Source: a virus
Direction: 5' to 3' (one strand)
Virus record (IMG/VR): IMGVR_UViG_3300006793_000158
Span: 1 to 30,311 of that record
Length of the DNA: 30,311 nucleotides
Under the pieces are notes generated by a model that was not told where the DNA came from, did no database searches, and was given only the letters and a program-made list of their open reading frames with translations. The position numbers were made by a program, and so were the translations under genes. Positions 7,735 through 14,201 of this stretch are shown here, one piece after another (position 1 is the first letter of the stretch; each line of letters begins with the position of its first letter).

Positions 7735-8388
7735 TTAATTGTAAAAATATTTTTTTATCATTACTGGTGTAATTATTGGAAGGTATTTTTGTATTAGTTT
7801 ATCTGCATGGTTATCACTTAGCAGATACCATTTGTTAATCTCTTTAGTATGGTCAGGTGTTTTGTTACCAATTGGAACATCTTCAAACACGCCTAAAACA
7901 TGATGCCCTTTGGGTCTGTCTTTATCTTTCAAATCTCTCCATTTTTGTGCAGAATCTTTATATATTCGTAACTTACCTGATTTGGAAAGGTCATATTGAT
8001 TTTTTAAATAAACATCAATGCCTTGTTTCATATCTAGTTCAGGATTGGTAATAATTATATTGTTTCCAAAACCATATTCACTTCCAATGTGTAATAACAA
8101 TTGGTATGCGTGTTGTTCCATTGTAAAACCAGCCCACATTCTTGCAATCCTTCCATGCACTTCATCACCAGGAACGTTTTGTTCTTTAATCAGTGTTTCA
8201 AATTGCGTAAGAATTGTATTTTCAAATAAAGCAAGGGAAGGAATGACAGTGTCCTGTAACATTAATTTATCAAATGTATCTGCAACATATCCAAATTTGA
8301 AATCATGCTTTTTAGGGTGTCCAAAAGTCTGACTTATGTCAAACCTTTCATCACTTTCAAGAAGGTGTTCTATTTCTTTTAAATACAT
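7735..8388 (-). CDS. Unknown protein before terminase; possible nuclease-like fold
   Basis: The 217-aa soluble protein starts three bases after the previous stop with little SD, so translation is probably coupled. Middle residues (ARMWAGFTMEQHAYQLLLH, then DMKQGIDVYLKNQYDL and GKLRIYKDSAQKWRDL) combine a Glu-bearing helix with a GIDVYL strand, which faintly resembles restriction-endonuclease-type PD-(D/E)XK folds. The catalytic set is not convincing, so this is only a suggestion. Its place next to terS would suit a packaging accessory or homing-type nuclease. No signal peptide or membrane segment is seen. Confidence 0.8.
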   Translation of the reverse strand: MYLKEIEHLLESDERFDISQTFGHPKKHDFKFGYVADTFDKLMLQDTVIPSLALFENTILTQFETLIKEQNVPGDEVHGRIARMWAGFTMEQHAYQLLLHIGSEYGFGNNIIITNPELDMKQGIDVYLKNQYDLSKSGKLRIYKDSAQKWRDLKDKDRPKGHHVLGVFEDVPIGNKTPDHTKEINKWYLLSDNHADKLIQKYLPIITPVMIKKYFYN

Positions 8389-8391
8389 TTG

Positions 8392-8985
8392 TCAACTGTT
8401 AATAGAATACAGTGTAACATTATCTACTTCGCCATAATCATTAACTGTTCTAATCAACTTGCCCCATCTTTGTCTGTAACCAAGAAGGTTATTAATACTA
8501 GTACCCTTGTTGTCATAAATTGCTTCATCAAATAAAACAAAAGTCATTCCCTGAAACTGAATCAAATCACCTTCTTCCAGTGACACATGACCTACTTGAA
8601 GTTTATCCAACATTGGTCTTACTAAAGTATCTTTATAAAAATCATTTGTTTTTTTATTTGTTTCCCAAGCACACGCCCAATATCCTTCTTGCATAACATC
8701 TTGCACTCTACCAAGTGACATCTGCAAATCATCAACTCTAAATCTCATCTGCTCTGAATCTAATTCACCTAACAACTCATGCGTTCTAAAAAATTGATTA
8801 CCTTTGTCCCAGCCTATGTTTGCTAAAACATTTACATCTTCTCTCCACTTCCTTTCATCTCTAAACTTCTTCAGCTTGTAGAATACTTTAACATCTGCAT
8901 TACCACGCTTCATAAGTGGACGCATAATTTCTGCATCATTGATTTCTCTGTAATAATAGCCATCAGGCATTGATTGTGTAAACAT
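8392..8985 (-). CDS. Unknown protein, 197 aa, first gene after the packaging-region promoter
   Basis: The start chosen is ATG 8985 (MFTQSMPDGYYYREI), because AAAGGGA lies 7 bases upstream. A longer in-frame start at 9090 would cover this SD and has none of its own. The product is soluble and charged, with aromatic-rich stretches (EGYWACAWETNKKTNDFY, LLGYRQRWGKLIRTV). I recognise no family. It is followed at 3 bases by the next unknown gene and then terS, so it probably belongs to the packaging operon driven by the promoter at 9149-9177. An accessory packaging or early-head role is a guess. Confidence 0.8.
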   Translation of the reverse strand: MFTQSMPDGYYYREINDAEIMRPLMKRGNADVKVFYKLKKFRDERKWREDVNVLANIGWDKGNQFFRTHELLGELDSEQMRFRVDDLQMSLGRVQDVMQEGYWACAWETNKKTNDFYKDTLVRPMLDKLQVGHVSLEEGDLIQFQGMTFVLFDEAIYDNKGTSINNLLGYRQRWGKLIRTVNDYGEVDNVTLYSINS

Positions 8986-9074
8986 TGCATTTCCCTTTGT
9001 GTTTATAGGAAGGAACACAACAAAAAAGAGTCTATGAAAACTATGTTGATGCGTAACTGCTTGGCTCATCATTG

Positions 9075-9103
9075 ACAAACAATGGGTCATGGCACAAACA
9101 ATG
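9075..9103. repeat. Two 10-bp direct repeats, 19 bp apart
   Basis: ACAAACAATG occurs at 9075-9084 and again at 9094-9103, a 19-bp pitch close to two helical turns. They lie in the leader between the promoter (9149-9177) and the gene starting at 8985, a place where a regulator bound to DNA or RNA could act. Confidence 0.45.
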
Positions 9104-9148
9104 CGTTACATATCAGTTGGTGTCCCTTCCATTTATATATATCTAAAA

Positions 9149-9177
9149 AGAATAAAGGCATATGCAACCAATGTCAA
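9149..9177 (-). promoter_or_regulatory. Sigma70-type promoter for the packaging/head operon
   Basis: On the minus strand TTGACA (9177-9172) is followed after 17 bases by TATTCT (9154-9149). It stands 164 bases upstream of the start at 8985. That leaves a leader of about 150 bases which holds the ACAAACAATG repeats. It would transcribe the two unknown genes, terS, terL and portal. Confidence 0.6.
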
Positions 9178-9334
9178 TGTCCATTTTGGTTTTTTTTAAA
9201 ATTTATAAATACCTAGTTGACGTATACATATTGCCTATCTGCGTAAATATGATACCCCCCCTGTATGCGTGTATATGCGTATATATAGGTATACCTGGTA
9301 TTAGGCATATATAAGCATTATTATATGCCTATAT
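9178..9334. promoter_or_regulatory. Palindrome-rich AT intergenic region
   Basis: This stretch without a gene holds several dyads. TAGGCATATA (9302-9311) faces TATATGCCTA (9322-9331) around a 10-base loop, just after the stop of the gene above. AGGTATACCT (9287-9296) is self-complementary. ATGCGT repeats occur in CTGTATGCGTGTATATGCGT, and a run of seven C (9255-9261) stands out in AT-rich DNA. No U-run follows the dyads, so operators, an unwinding element or a transcript-end hairpin are more likely than an intrinsic terminator. Confidence 0.4.
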
Positions 9335-9739
9335 TTATCCACGCATATCTTTAGGACGTTTAGGTTTTAATCCTGAATTTATTTTGCGTTGAATATAAGT
9401 TGGTTCTAAATTTACTACCTTGCACCAGTACCTACCTGTGTCACTGCGTAGCCATGCAACACCCTGTTCAGCTATGCCACCACGAATCACTTCACCTACC
9501 AGCAGAATTATTTTATCCTGAACGTGTCTGTCACTTGCATCACCTATCAAGCTGGTGTCAGGGTGCAAGTCCTTCCATGTGGCATACCTAGATAGCCTTA
9601 TCTTCTCATTAGGATAAGCATACTCTTCAGTAGATTTTTTGCGTTGTGCCTTTTGGGAATTGTTGGCGTATGTGGATTTTGTGTATTTATCCTTCAACGC
9701 CAACTTTCTAATACTGTCAAAAAACTTATTCATCTGCAT
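9335..9739 (-). CDS. Unknown basic protein, 134 aa
   Basis: The frame starts at ATG 9739 or two codons later at 9733 (MNKFFDSIRKLAL). Neither has a visible SD, unusual here. The protein is basic at both ends (KDKYTKSTYANNSQKAQRKK and the C-terminal LKPKRPKDMRG) with a central, more ordered stretch (DKIILLVGEVIRGGIAEQGV, RYWCKVVNLEPTYIQRK). No family is recognised. It is an isolated gene flanked on both sides by repeat-rich intergenic DNA, so it may be expressed on its own. A DNA- or RNA-binding role is only suggested by charge and context. Confidence 0.7.
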   Translation of the reverse strand: MQMNKFFDSIRKLALKDKYTKSTYANNSQKAQRKKSTEEYAYPNEKIRLSRYATWKDLHPDTSLIGDASDRHVQDKIILLVGEVIRGGIAEQGVAWLRSDTGRYWCKVVNLEPTYIQRKINSGLKPKRPKDMRG

Positions 9740-9748
9740 ATAATAACA

Positions 9749-9775
9749 ATATAACTATACGAAGTATAGTTATAT
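9749..9775. repeat. Perfect 12-bp inverted repeat
   Basis: ATATAACTATAC (9749-9760) and GTATAGTTATAT (9764-9775) are exact complements around GAA. The dyad lies immediately upstream of the gene starting at 9739, where an operator would be expected. Confidence 0.6.
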
Positions 9776-9785
9776 GTTATAGGAG

Positions 9786-9800
9786 TACGTTATATACGTA
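9786..9800. repeat. 15-bp word shared with the 17.0-kb intergenic region (copy 1)
   Basis: TACGTTATATACGTA here is identical to 17030-17044. It is nearly self-complementary. The two copies lie in different intergenic regions 7.2 kb apart, which argues for a protein-binding site rather than coding constraint. Confidence 0.5.
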
Positions 9801-9817
9801 TATAGAAGGGTAATCCA

Positions 9818-9886
9818 TATAACAGAATAAAGCAAACGTTATGTATCTTATGAAGAGATATAACAGTTATATAACAAGGTATAACA
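9818..9886. repeat. Iteron-like TATAACA repeats
   Basis: TATAACA occurs at 9818-9824, 9859-9865, 9870-9876 and 9880-9886; the last three are spaced 11 and 10 bp, one helical turn each. A related TATAACT is part of the dyad at 9749. The 166-bp stretch 9740-9905 contains no convincing gene. Candidates are a replication origin, cooperative operator sites or tandem -10-like boxes. Confidence 0.45.
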
Positions 9887-9905
9887 AGTTAAACCATGTT
9901 ACTTA

Positions 9906-10133
9906 TTAGTCATATCCTTTATTAACAATACCATTAAGTATGACATTCCACATTCCTTCCTGTATCAATGCAGATTCAATTTCTTCTGCACTGGACATAT
10001 CAGCAATGTCAAACATATTTTGAATTGCCACTTCATGTTGTTCAGGTGTCCTTGCTCTATTCATTAAAGCAAATGCCAGTCTTAATGCTTCTGTATTATT
10101 ATATGGTTTCTTGTTCCACATTTCATTTCTCAT
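9906..10133 (-). CDS. Unknown helical protein, 75 aa
   Basis: The ATG at 10133 shares a base with the previous stop (TAATG), so the two genes are translationally coupled. The product is mostly helical and acidic in its second half (NTEALRLAFALMNRARTPEQ, EVAIQNMFDIADMSSAEEIE). No Cys pair or membrane segment is present and no family is recognised. It is the last gene of the methyltransferase operon before the iteron-like region. A small accessory or anti-host protein is possible. Confidence 0.75.
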   Translation of the reverse strand: MRNEMWNKKPYNNTEALRLAFALMNRARTPEQHEVAIQNMFDIADMSSAEEIESALIQEGMWNVILNGIVNKGYD

Positions 10134-10333
10134 TAATCATGCTTACAATACTTGCAACTATCTTGATTATTTATATCTGTAATGTGTATATGCCAATCAG
10201 ATGGGTCTGCTTCATTCTCTTCTAAAAAATCAACTGCTTCTTCAACAGTGTCATATTTCAAAAGATTATCATTTTCATCTAATGCCCACAATCTGCCATT
10301 AACTGGTGTGTCATTTCCTATAATAAATTGCAT
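10133..10333 (-). CDS. Unknown small acidic protein, 66 aa
   Basis: The start at 10333 has the AAAGGGGACAA-type SD leader. The product is acidic with a short beta-alpha layout (GRLWALDENDNLLKYDTVEE, DWHIHITDI). It ends in CKYCKHD, a single CxxC with nearby His that could bind a metal if it dimerises or pairs with His49/His51. The following 75-aa gene overlaps its stop by one base. No family is recognised, and the position behind the DNA methyltransferase gives no clear role. Confidence 0.75.
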   Translation of the reverse strand: MQFIIGNDTPVNGRLWALDENDNLLKYDTVEEAVDFLEENEADPSDWHIHITDINNQDSCKYCKHD

Positions 10334-10353
10334 ATTTTGTCCCCTTTAATTAA

Positions 10354-11631
10354 TTAAAATAATCCCATTTGCTTGGTTCTTTCAAGACACATATCAAGAT
10401 ATTCTGCTTTAACATCTATACCTATTGCCTTCCTACCTAATTCTTGTGCTACCATTAACGTTGTTCCTGACCCAGCAAATGGGTCTAATACAACATCACC
10501 TTCCCTTGTACCAGCTTTGATACAATTCATTGGTAACTCTTTTGGAAACACTGCAAAATGTGAACCCTTGTATGATGCAGTGCCAATACTCCATACACTT
10601 CTCTTATTCCTAAATGGATATGTTTTGCCTGTTATATTTGGGTCAACATTGTATTCTCTAAGTGTAGTCTTTTTATACTCTTCTGAATTTGGATTTCTTT
10701 CTCTTCTACCTATAAAACTTTCTGCATCAACACTAGGCTCTTTTATAGCATCAGCATCATAATAATATTTAGATGACTTACTTAACAAGAATATATACTC
10801 ATGTGATTTAGTACACCTATCCTTAACTGATTCAGGCATTGGAGCTGGTTTGTGCCATATTATATCTTGCCTTAAATACCAACCATCTTCTTGCAATGCA
10901 AACGCAACTTTCCAGGGTATGCCCATCAAGTCTTTTGGTTTATATCCATCATCTTGCCTTTTAAACTTATCCCTAAATGATTCATTTACACCACCAGCAT
11001 TACTGCTATTCTGACTTGCCACTGTTTGCTTGTAACCATTTCCATTGGACCCAGCATAGCTATCACCTAAGTTTAACCACAATGTCCCATCTTTAACCAA
11101 AACTCTTTTAATCTCTTTAAATACATCTACTAAATTTTTTACAAACTCTTGTGGTGTTGATTCTAAACCCAATTGATTATCTTTCCTTACTGCATGACAA
11201 TGTGGACAAACATGACCATTTTTAATTGCTTCGTCACCAAAACTACCTGTGTTATTTAATTGCATTTCTGTTAATCCACCCCTTGTTGACCTACCTACTT
11301 CATGCTTACAATTTATGTCATTACCTCCTATCCATTCTGCCATTTTCTCAGCACCACAACTGGGACAAGCATTATAAAAATCCACACCCATTCCTTTGTT
11401 CATACTGTCTTGAAGATAGCCAACTCCACGCTTTGCAAACTTTGATTTGTGGTCACAGTTTTCATCACCACCCATCCAGGTATCACTACCATAATCCCTT
11501 AAAGCATAATATGGAGGCGAAGTTACAACGCAATTAATTGATTCGTCAGGTAACGTTTTTAATACATTAATATTATACCCTTTGTATAAAGTTACCTGAT
11601 TGCTCTTACTATATAAATATTTGTTGTCCAT
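10354..11631 (-). CDS. DNA methyltransferase, beta class (N4-cytosine or N6-adenine), with Cys-rich insertion
   Basis: The 425-aa protein has catalytic motif IV TSPPYYALRDYG near residues 37-48 and the AdoMet-binding motif DPFAGSGTTLMVAQELG near 383-399. The order IV-to-I defines the beta class. Between them lie pairs of Cys/His (CDHKSKF, CPSCGAEK, CKHEVG, CPHCHAVRKD, residues ~60-155) that look like zinc-binding treble or ribbon elements within the insertion. It transfers methyl groups to phage DNA, most likely protecting it from host restriction. No matching restriction enzyme gene is seen. N4 versus N6 cannot be decided from TSPPY alone. Confidence 0.93.
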   Translation of the reverse strand: MDNKYLYSKSNQVTLYKGYNINVLKTLPDESINCVVTSPPYYALRDYGSDTWMGGDENCDHKSKFAKRGVGYLQDSMNKGMGVDFYNACPSCGAEKMAEWIGGNDINCKHEVGRSTRGGLTEMQLNNTGSFGDEAIKNGHVCPHCHAVRKDNQLGLESTPQEFVKNLVDVFKEIKRVLVKDGTLWLNLGDSYAGSNGNGYKQTVASQNSSNAGGVNESFRDKFKRQDDGYKPKDLMGIPWKVAFALQEDGWYLRQDIIWHKPAPMPESVKDRCTKSHEYIFLLSKSSKYYYDADAIKEPSVDAESFIGRRERNPNSEEYKKTTLREYNVDPNITGKTYPFRNKRSVWSIGTASYKGSHFAVFPKELPMNCIKAGTREGDVVLDPFAGSGTTLMVAQELGRKAIGIDVKAEYLDMCLERTKQMGLF

Positions 11632-11641
11632 TTTTATTCCT

Positions 11642-11845
11642 TTATCCCTTTATTTGTATTTCATTTGGCACACAATCATCACACCACATCACTACCCTAA
11701 ATGCTTTTTTATCACCCCATACCTTGCCTTCATATCTGTTCCTTGCACACTCAACAATAGTCATACGCACACCACAAGTGTAGCAATCCATATAACCATC
11801 ACCCTTGCCTTTTACTACCATTATATCTTCTATCATAGTAACCAT
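11642..11845 (-). CDS. Small zinc-ribbon-like protein, 67 aa
   Basis: The protein carries two CxxC pairs (CYTCGVRM at ~21-24 and CDDC at ~55-58) separated by 30 residues, a layout that suits one zinc ribbon. There is no other recognised domain. Start ATG 11845 follows the previous stop at 2 bases with AAGG upstream; a second ATG three codons later is possible. It lies between a basic 48-aa protein and the methyltransferase, in an operon rich in Cys-pair proteins. Nucleic acid or protein binding is likely but unproven. Confidence 0.75.
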   Translation of the reverse strand: MVTMIEDIMVVKGKGDGYMDCYTCGVRMTIVECARNRYEGKVWGDKKAFRVVMWCDDCVPNEIQIKG

Positions 11846-11847
11846 AA

Positions 11848-11994
11848 TTATACCTTACCTTGTCTAGTGGTTCTTGCCTTTCTCTTCCATTGGTCTTGCA
11901 TATAATCATTCTGTGCTTCTTGTTGCAACTTCTTCTTATTCAACTTCCCAACCCAATTGCCTGTCTTAGGATTGTATTTCAATAACATCTTCAT
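11848..11994 (-). CDS. Small basic protein, 48 aa
   Basis: ATG 11994 has a strong SD (AAAGGAG) at 7 bases and overlaps the previous stop in an ATGA arrangement. The 48 residues are strongly basic (begins MKMLLKYNPKTGNWVGKLNK; ends KRKARTTRQGKV) with no Cys. The end lies 2 bases before the next ATG. Clean SD, overlap and packing make it a real gene despite its length. A nucleic-acid-binding role is suggested by charge only. No family is recognised. Confidence 0.75.
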   Translation of the reverse strand: MKMLLKYNPKTGNWVGKLNKKKLQQEAQNDYMQDQWKRKARTTRQGKV

Positions 11995-12914
11995 TGTGCT
12001 ACTCCTTTAATTCCACAACAATCAACGCAAGTATTATTACTGCCTATCTTGTTCTTCTCTTGTATTGGTAAGGCATGATATTCTTTCCAGGTAAACTTGC
12101 CTTGCCAAAGCACTAATTCTTTTTTGTAAAACTCAATTCTTTCTTTTGATTCATACCAGTTAGTATTATTTTTTTGTGCTAACTCCTGATATGGTCTTTG
12201 TCTTTCTTTGAAATATTTATTTCCATATATAAATCTTCCATCTGAATTTCTTGAATGTTGTTTGTCTGAATCAAAATCATAATATTCTTTTAACAAACTC
12301 AAAAGCCTGTCACCTTCTGCTTCTATCAATACATCATCTATATTAATTACTGGTGCTAGTTCTTTTACTTCTTGCCTAAACTTATCTTCACACTTATAAC
12401 AATAGCCTTTAGACCCTTTGTCATACTTGTCAGAATTTAGAATATTTAGTTCAGCAGTACGCTTTCTTGTTCTGCTTATCCATTCTTCTTCTGTTTCATA
12501 TACCCATTCATTATAATTTCTTTCTACTTCAGTTTGATATTTAGGCATATCCCAAACGTGTTCCCAATGAAAGTTTTCATGAGCAGTGCCACTCCAACCA
12601 CCATGTCCATATCCAAGAAAATAATTACCACAATAGACACACGTTGTAACATCTCCTATCTGATAATTGTCTTGCATTCTCTGAACATGATATGGCATCA
12701 CATCTTCATCATTCCACCACCCCCAATCATGTAATTGTCTTTTTGTTTCCCAATCAATACAAGTACATTTTTCATTGTCAAAAATTAAACTTAAACAAAA
12801 CCTATCTTCTTCTGACTCATGTCCAAGTAAGTCCCAAAATCTAATAATCTCTTCTTTTGATAACCTACTAAAATCCAGCTTTGTTTCCATACAATTTTGT
12901 TTCTCTCTATCCAT
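11991..12914 (-). CDS. Cys/His-rich unknown protein with several zinc motifs, 307 aa
   Basis: The start is taken at ATG 12914 (MDREKQNC) because AGGGAG lies 7 bases upstream; an in-frame ATG at 12938 precedes that SD. Zinc-type pairs occur in CTCIDW (~50-52), CVYCGNYFLGYGHGGW (92/95), followed by His112, His116 and His119 in AHENFHWEHVW, then CYKCEDKF, and CVDCCGIKG at the C-terminus. The Cys-pair plus clustered His recalls HNH-type or treble-clef domains, but no complete HNH motif is visible. It overlaps the previous gene by 8 bases. Function unknown; DNA/RNA binding is likely. Confidence 0.8.
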   Translation of the reverse strand: MDREKQNCMETKLDFSRLSKEEIIRFWDLLGHESEEDRFCLSLIFDNEKCTCIDWETKRQLHDWGWWNDEDVMPYHVQRMQDNYQIGDVTTCVYCGNYFLGYGHGGWSGTAHENFHWEHVWDMPKYQTEVERNYNEWVYETEEEWISRTRKRTAELNILNSDKYDKGSKGYCYKCEDKFRQEVKELAPVINIDDVLIEAEGDRLLSLLKEYYDFDSDKQHSRNSDGRFIYGNKYFKERQRPYQELAQKNNTNWYESKERIEFYKKELVLWQGKFTWKEYHALPIQEKNKIGSNNTCVDCCGIKGVAQ

Positions 12915-13179
12915 TTTGCATCTCCCTTTGCTCATCAACCATTGGTTTGTCTATTGGGTCATTATGGTCATAAGAATATGTGCTTTCATCTTTGACCATA
13001 TCAAGTAATGATTTCCAAGTGCTAGGGTCATCACCACGTTGCTTCATCATAATTTTACTTGTGATGTCCCAAAGCATTGCCCTTGCTTCCTTGTTCATTT
13101 CATTAACGTCCACAACTCTGCCATACATGACATTGTTTAAAGTTGTTTTAATAAATTCTAATTCATTTTTTGTAAACAT
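12907..13179 (-). CDS. Unknown helical protein, 90 aa
   Basis: Start MFTKNELEFI at ATG 13179 is preferred because AGGAG is 6 bases upstream; the ATG at 13185 touches the SD. The protein is helical with an acidic C-terminus (STYSYDHNDPIDKPMVDE). No motif or family is recognised. Its mRNA begins just after the terminator at 13196-13227, so it must be served by read-through or an unseen promoter, and it overlaps the next gene by 8 bases. It is likely early or accessory. Confidence 0.75.
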   Translation of the reverse strand: MFTKNELEFIKTTLNNVMYGRVVDVNEMNKEARAMLWDITSKIMMKQRGDDPSTWKSLLDMVKDESTYSYDHNDPIDKPMVDEQREMQNG

Positions 13180-13195
13180 TTGCATCTCCTATGCT

Positions 13196-13227
13196 AAAAA
13201 GGGTCTAGCTTTTACACTAGACCCTTT
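13196..13227 (-). terminator. Strong intrinsic terminator
   Basis: AAAGGGTCTAG (13198-13208) and CTAGACCCTTT (13217-13227) form an 11-bp perfect stem with an 8-base loop. On the minus strand the stem runs into TTTTT (13200-13196). It lies 18 bases after the stop of the gene above and separates the replication block from the methyltransferase block. The A-run on the other side could also make it act weakly on plus-strand transcripts. Confidence 0.85.
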
Positions 13228-13245
13228 AGTTATTAATTTGTTAAT

Positions 13246-13647
13246 TTATAATGATTTTGGTAAATCATAATCTAATGCTTGTTCTTTCTTTACCTTTGCT
13301 TCTTTTTTTGCCTTAACCCATTCTGAATTTTCATATATTATTTCTAACATATTTGGGGGGACATTCCATTCATTCCAAGTTGATTCAATTTGTTGTACAG
13401 AAACTGTTACTTTGTTTACTTTTGTGATTGTGCCATAAATAGTGTCACCACTATCTGTAGATACAAATTTAACTCTTGCCCCTTTTGAATAACAACCCTT
13501 CATTAACTTTGTAGCATTCTTTGAAGTAATTTGTCCTAGTCTTTCCCATGCTTGTATGTTAAGACCAGCATAGTCAACTATAGCTTTAATAATTTTGTTT
13601 TCTTCGTCACTGTTTGGTAATTCATTTATAATGTTAAATTGATTCAT
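13246..13647 (-). CDS. Unknown protein, 133 aa, monocistronic
   Basis: This gene has its own promoter (13682-13711), SD AAAGGA 6 bases before ATG 13647, and the strong terminator behind it, so it is a self-contained unit. The N-terminal half is helical (EENKIIKAIVDYAGLNIQAW). The middle has strands (GARVKFVSTDSGDTIYGTIT, VNKVTVSVQQI) resembling a small SH3-like or KOW-like barrel, a guess from pattern. The C-terminus is Lys-rich. No family is recognised. Separate control suggests a product needed at a different time or dose from its neighbours. Confidence 0.8.
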   Translation of the reverse strand: MNQFNIINELPNSDEENKIIKAIVDYAGLNIQAWERLGQITSKNATKLMKGCYSKGARVKFVSTDSGDTIYGTITKVNKVTVSVQQIESTWNEWNVPPNMLEIIYENSEWVKAKKEAKVKKEQALDYDLPKSL

Positions 13648-13681
13648 TGCATTTCCTTTATGCTAAATTAATATTAAGTAA

Positions 13682-13711
13682 ACCATAAAACATATCTACT
13701 ACCATTGTCAA
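13682..13711 (-). promoter_or_regulatory. Sigma70-type promoter for the 133-aa gene
   Basis: On the minus strand TTGACA (13711-13706) and TATGGT (13687-13682) are 18 bases apart. The predicted start is about 28 bases before ATG 13647. A second TTGACA at 13775-13770 has no good -10 at the right distance. Confidence 0.6.
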
Positions 13712-13771
13712 CCCATATAAAGTTTCAGTTTGCATTAATCTGTTTTTTTAACTGATATACTTCTACTTTTG

Positions 13772-13864
13772 TCAATTCAAAGCATATTTTGTTATAGAAT
13801 GGCACAAATAAGCAATGTAAATAATTACCAATAGTAATATTGCTATTTTAATATCATTGCCCAT
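13772..13864 (-). CDS. Candidate 30-aa single-span membrane peptide
   Basis: An ATG frame (start 13864) overlaps the end of the gene 13854-14198 in another frame. It encodes MGNDIK followed by a hydrophobic run (IAILLLVIIYIAYL) and a short polar tail. This looks like one transmembrane helix with Asp/Lys in front. The SD is weak (AAAAGAAATGAT), so translation would depend on coupling to the previous gene. AT-rich DNA easily encodes Ile/Leu runs, so this may be chance. Confidence 0.3.
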   Translation of the reverse strand: MGNDIKIAILLLVIIYIAYLCHSITKYALN

Positions 13865-14198
13865 TTATCATTTCTTTTAATATATTAAATTCTCTTTCAA
13901 CTATAGCCATTTGTTTATTGATTCTGCTCATTTGAATCCAGCTTAAAGTTTTTGTTGGTTTGTCTTTATTGACCCAGTTTCTAGCAATATGTTGAATACT
14001 AGGAACTTCATCTTTTTCAAGATACATATTCAAATACTCAAGCACTTGCGTTGCTCTTATGTCAGGATTTTTAACAAGTAACATAACTGTAATGTCTTTT
14101 GCTTTTGGAAACTTAGTTTTCCTACCAGCCTTGCTATATTTTTCTACTTTAAAAAATGGGTCATTTTTCATGTGCCATTCTAATTCTCCACAACTCAT
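13854..14198 (-). CDS. Unknown basic protein following the RepA-like ATPase, 114 aa
   Basis: Begins 3 bases after the ATPase stop. The middle is basic (YSKAGRKTKFPKAKDITVML). Helical segments follow (DIRATQVLEYLNMYLEKDEV, SIQHIARNWVNKD), and the second could be a recognition helix of a helix-turn-helix. The C-terminus is a probable coiled coil (INKQMAIVEREFNILKEMI). Position directly after a helicase-like gene suggests a replication partner such as an initiator or loader. No family is recognised with confidence. Confidence 0.75.
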   Translation of the reverse strand: MSCGELEWHMKNDPFFKVEKYSKAGRKTKFPKAKDITVMLLVKNPDIRATQVLEYLNMYLEKDEVPSIQHIARNWVNKDKPTKTLSWIQMSRINKQMAIVEREFNILKEMINGQ

Positions 14199-14201
14199 AT
14201 A

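Noticed and set aside
9749-9775. loxP-like recombination site
   Set aside because: The TATACGAAGTATAGTTAT part looks like loxP arms, but the spacer is 3 instead of 8 bases, the arms differ, and no tyrosine recombinase gene is present.
9786-9900. CRISPR array from repeated short words
   Set aside because: Repeats are only 7 bp with 3-4-bp gaps and no unique spacers of constant length.
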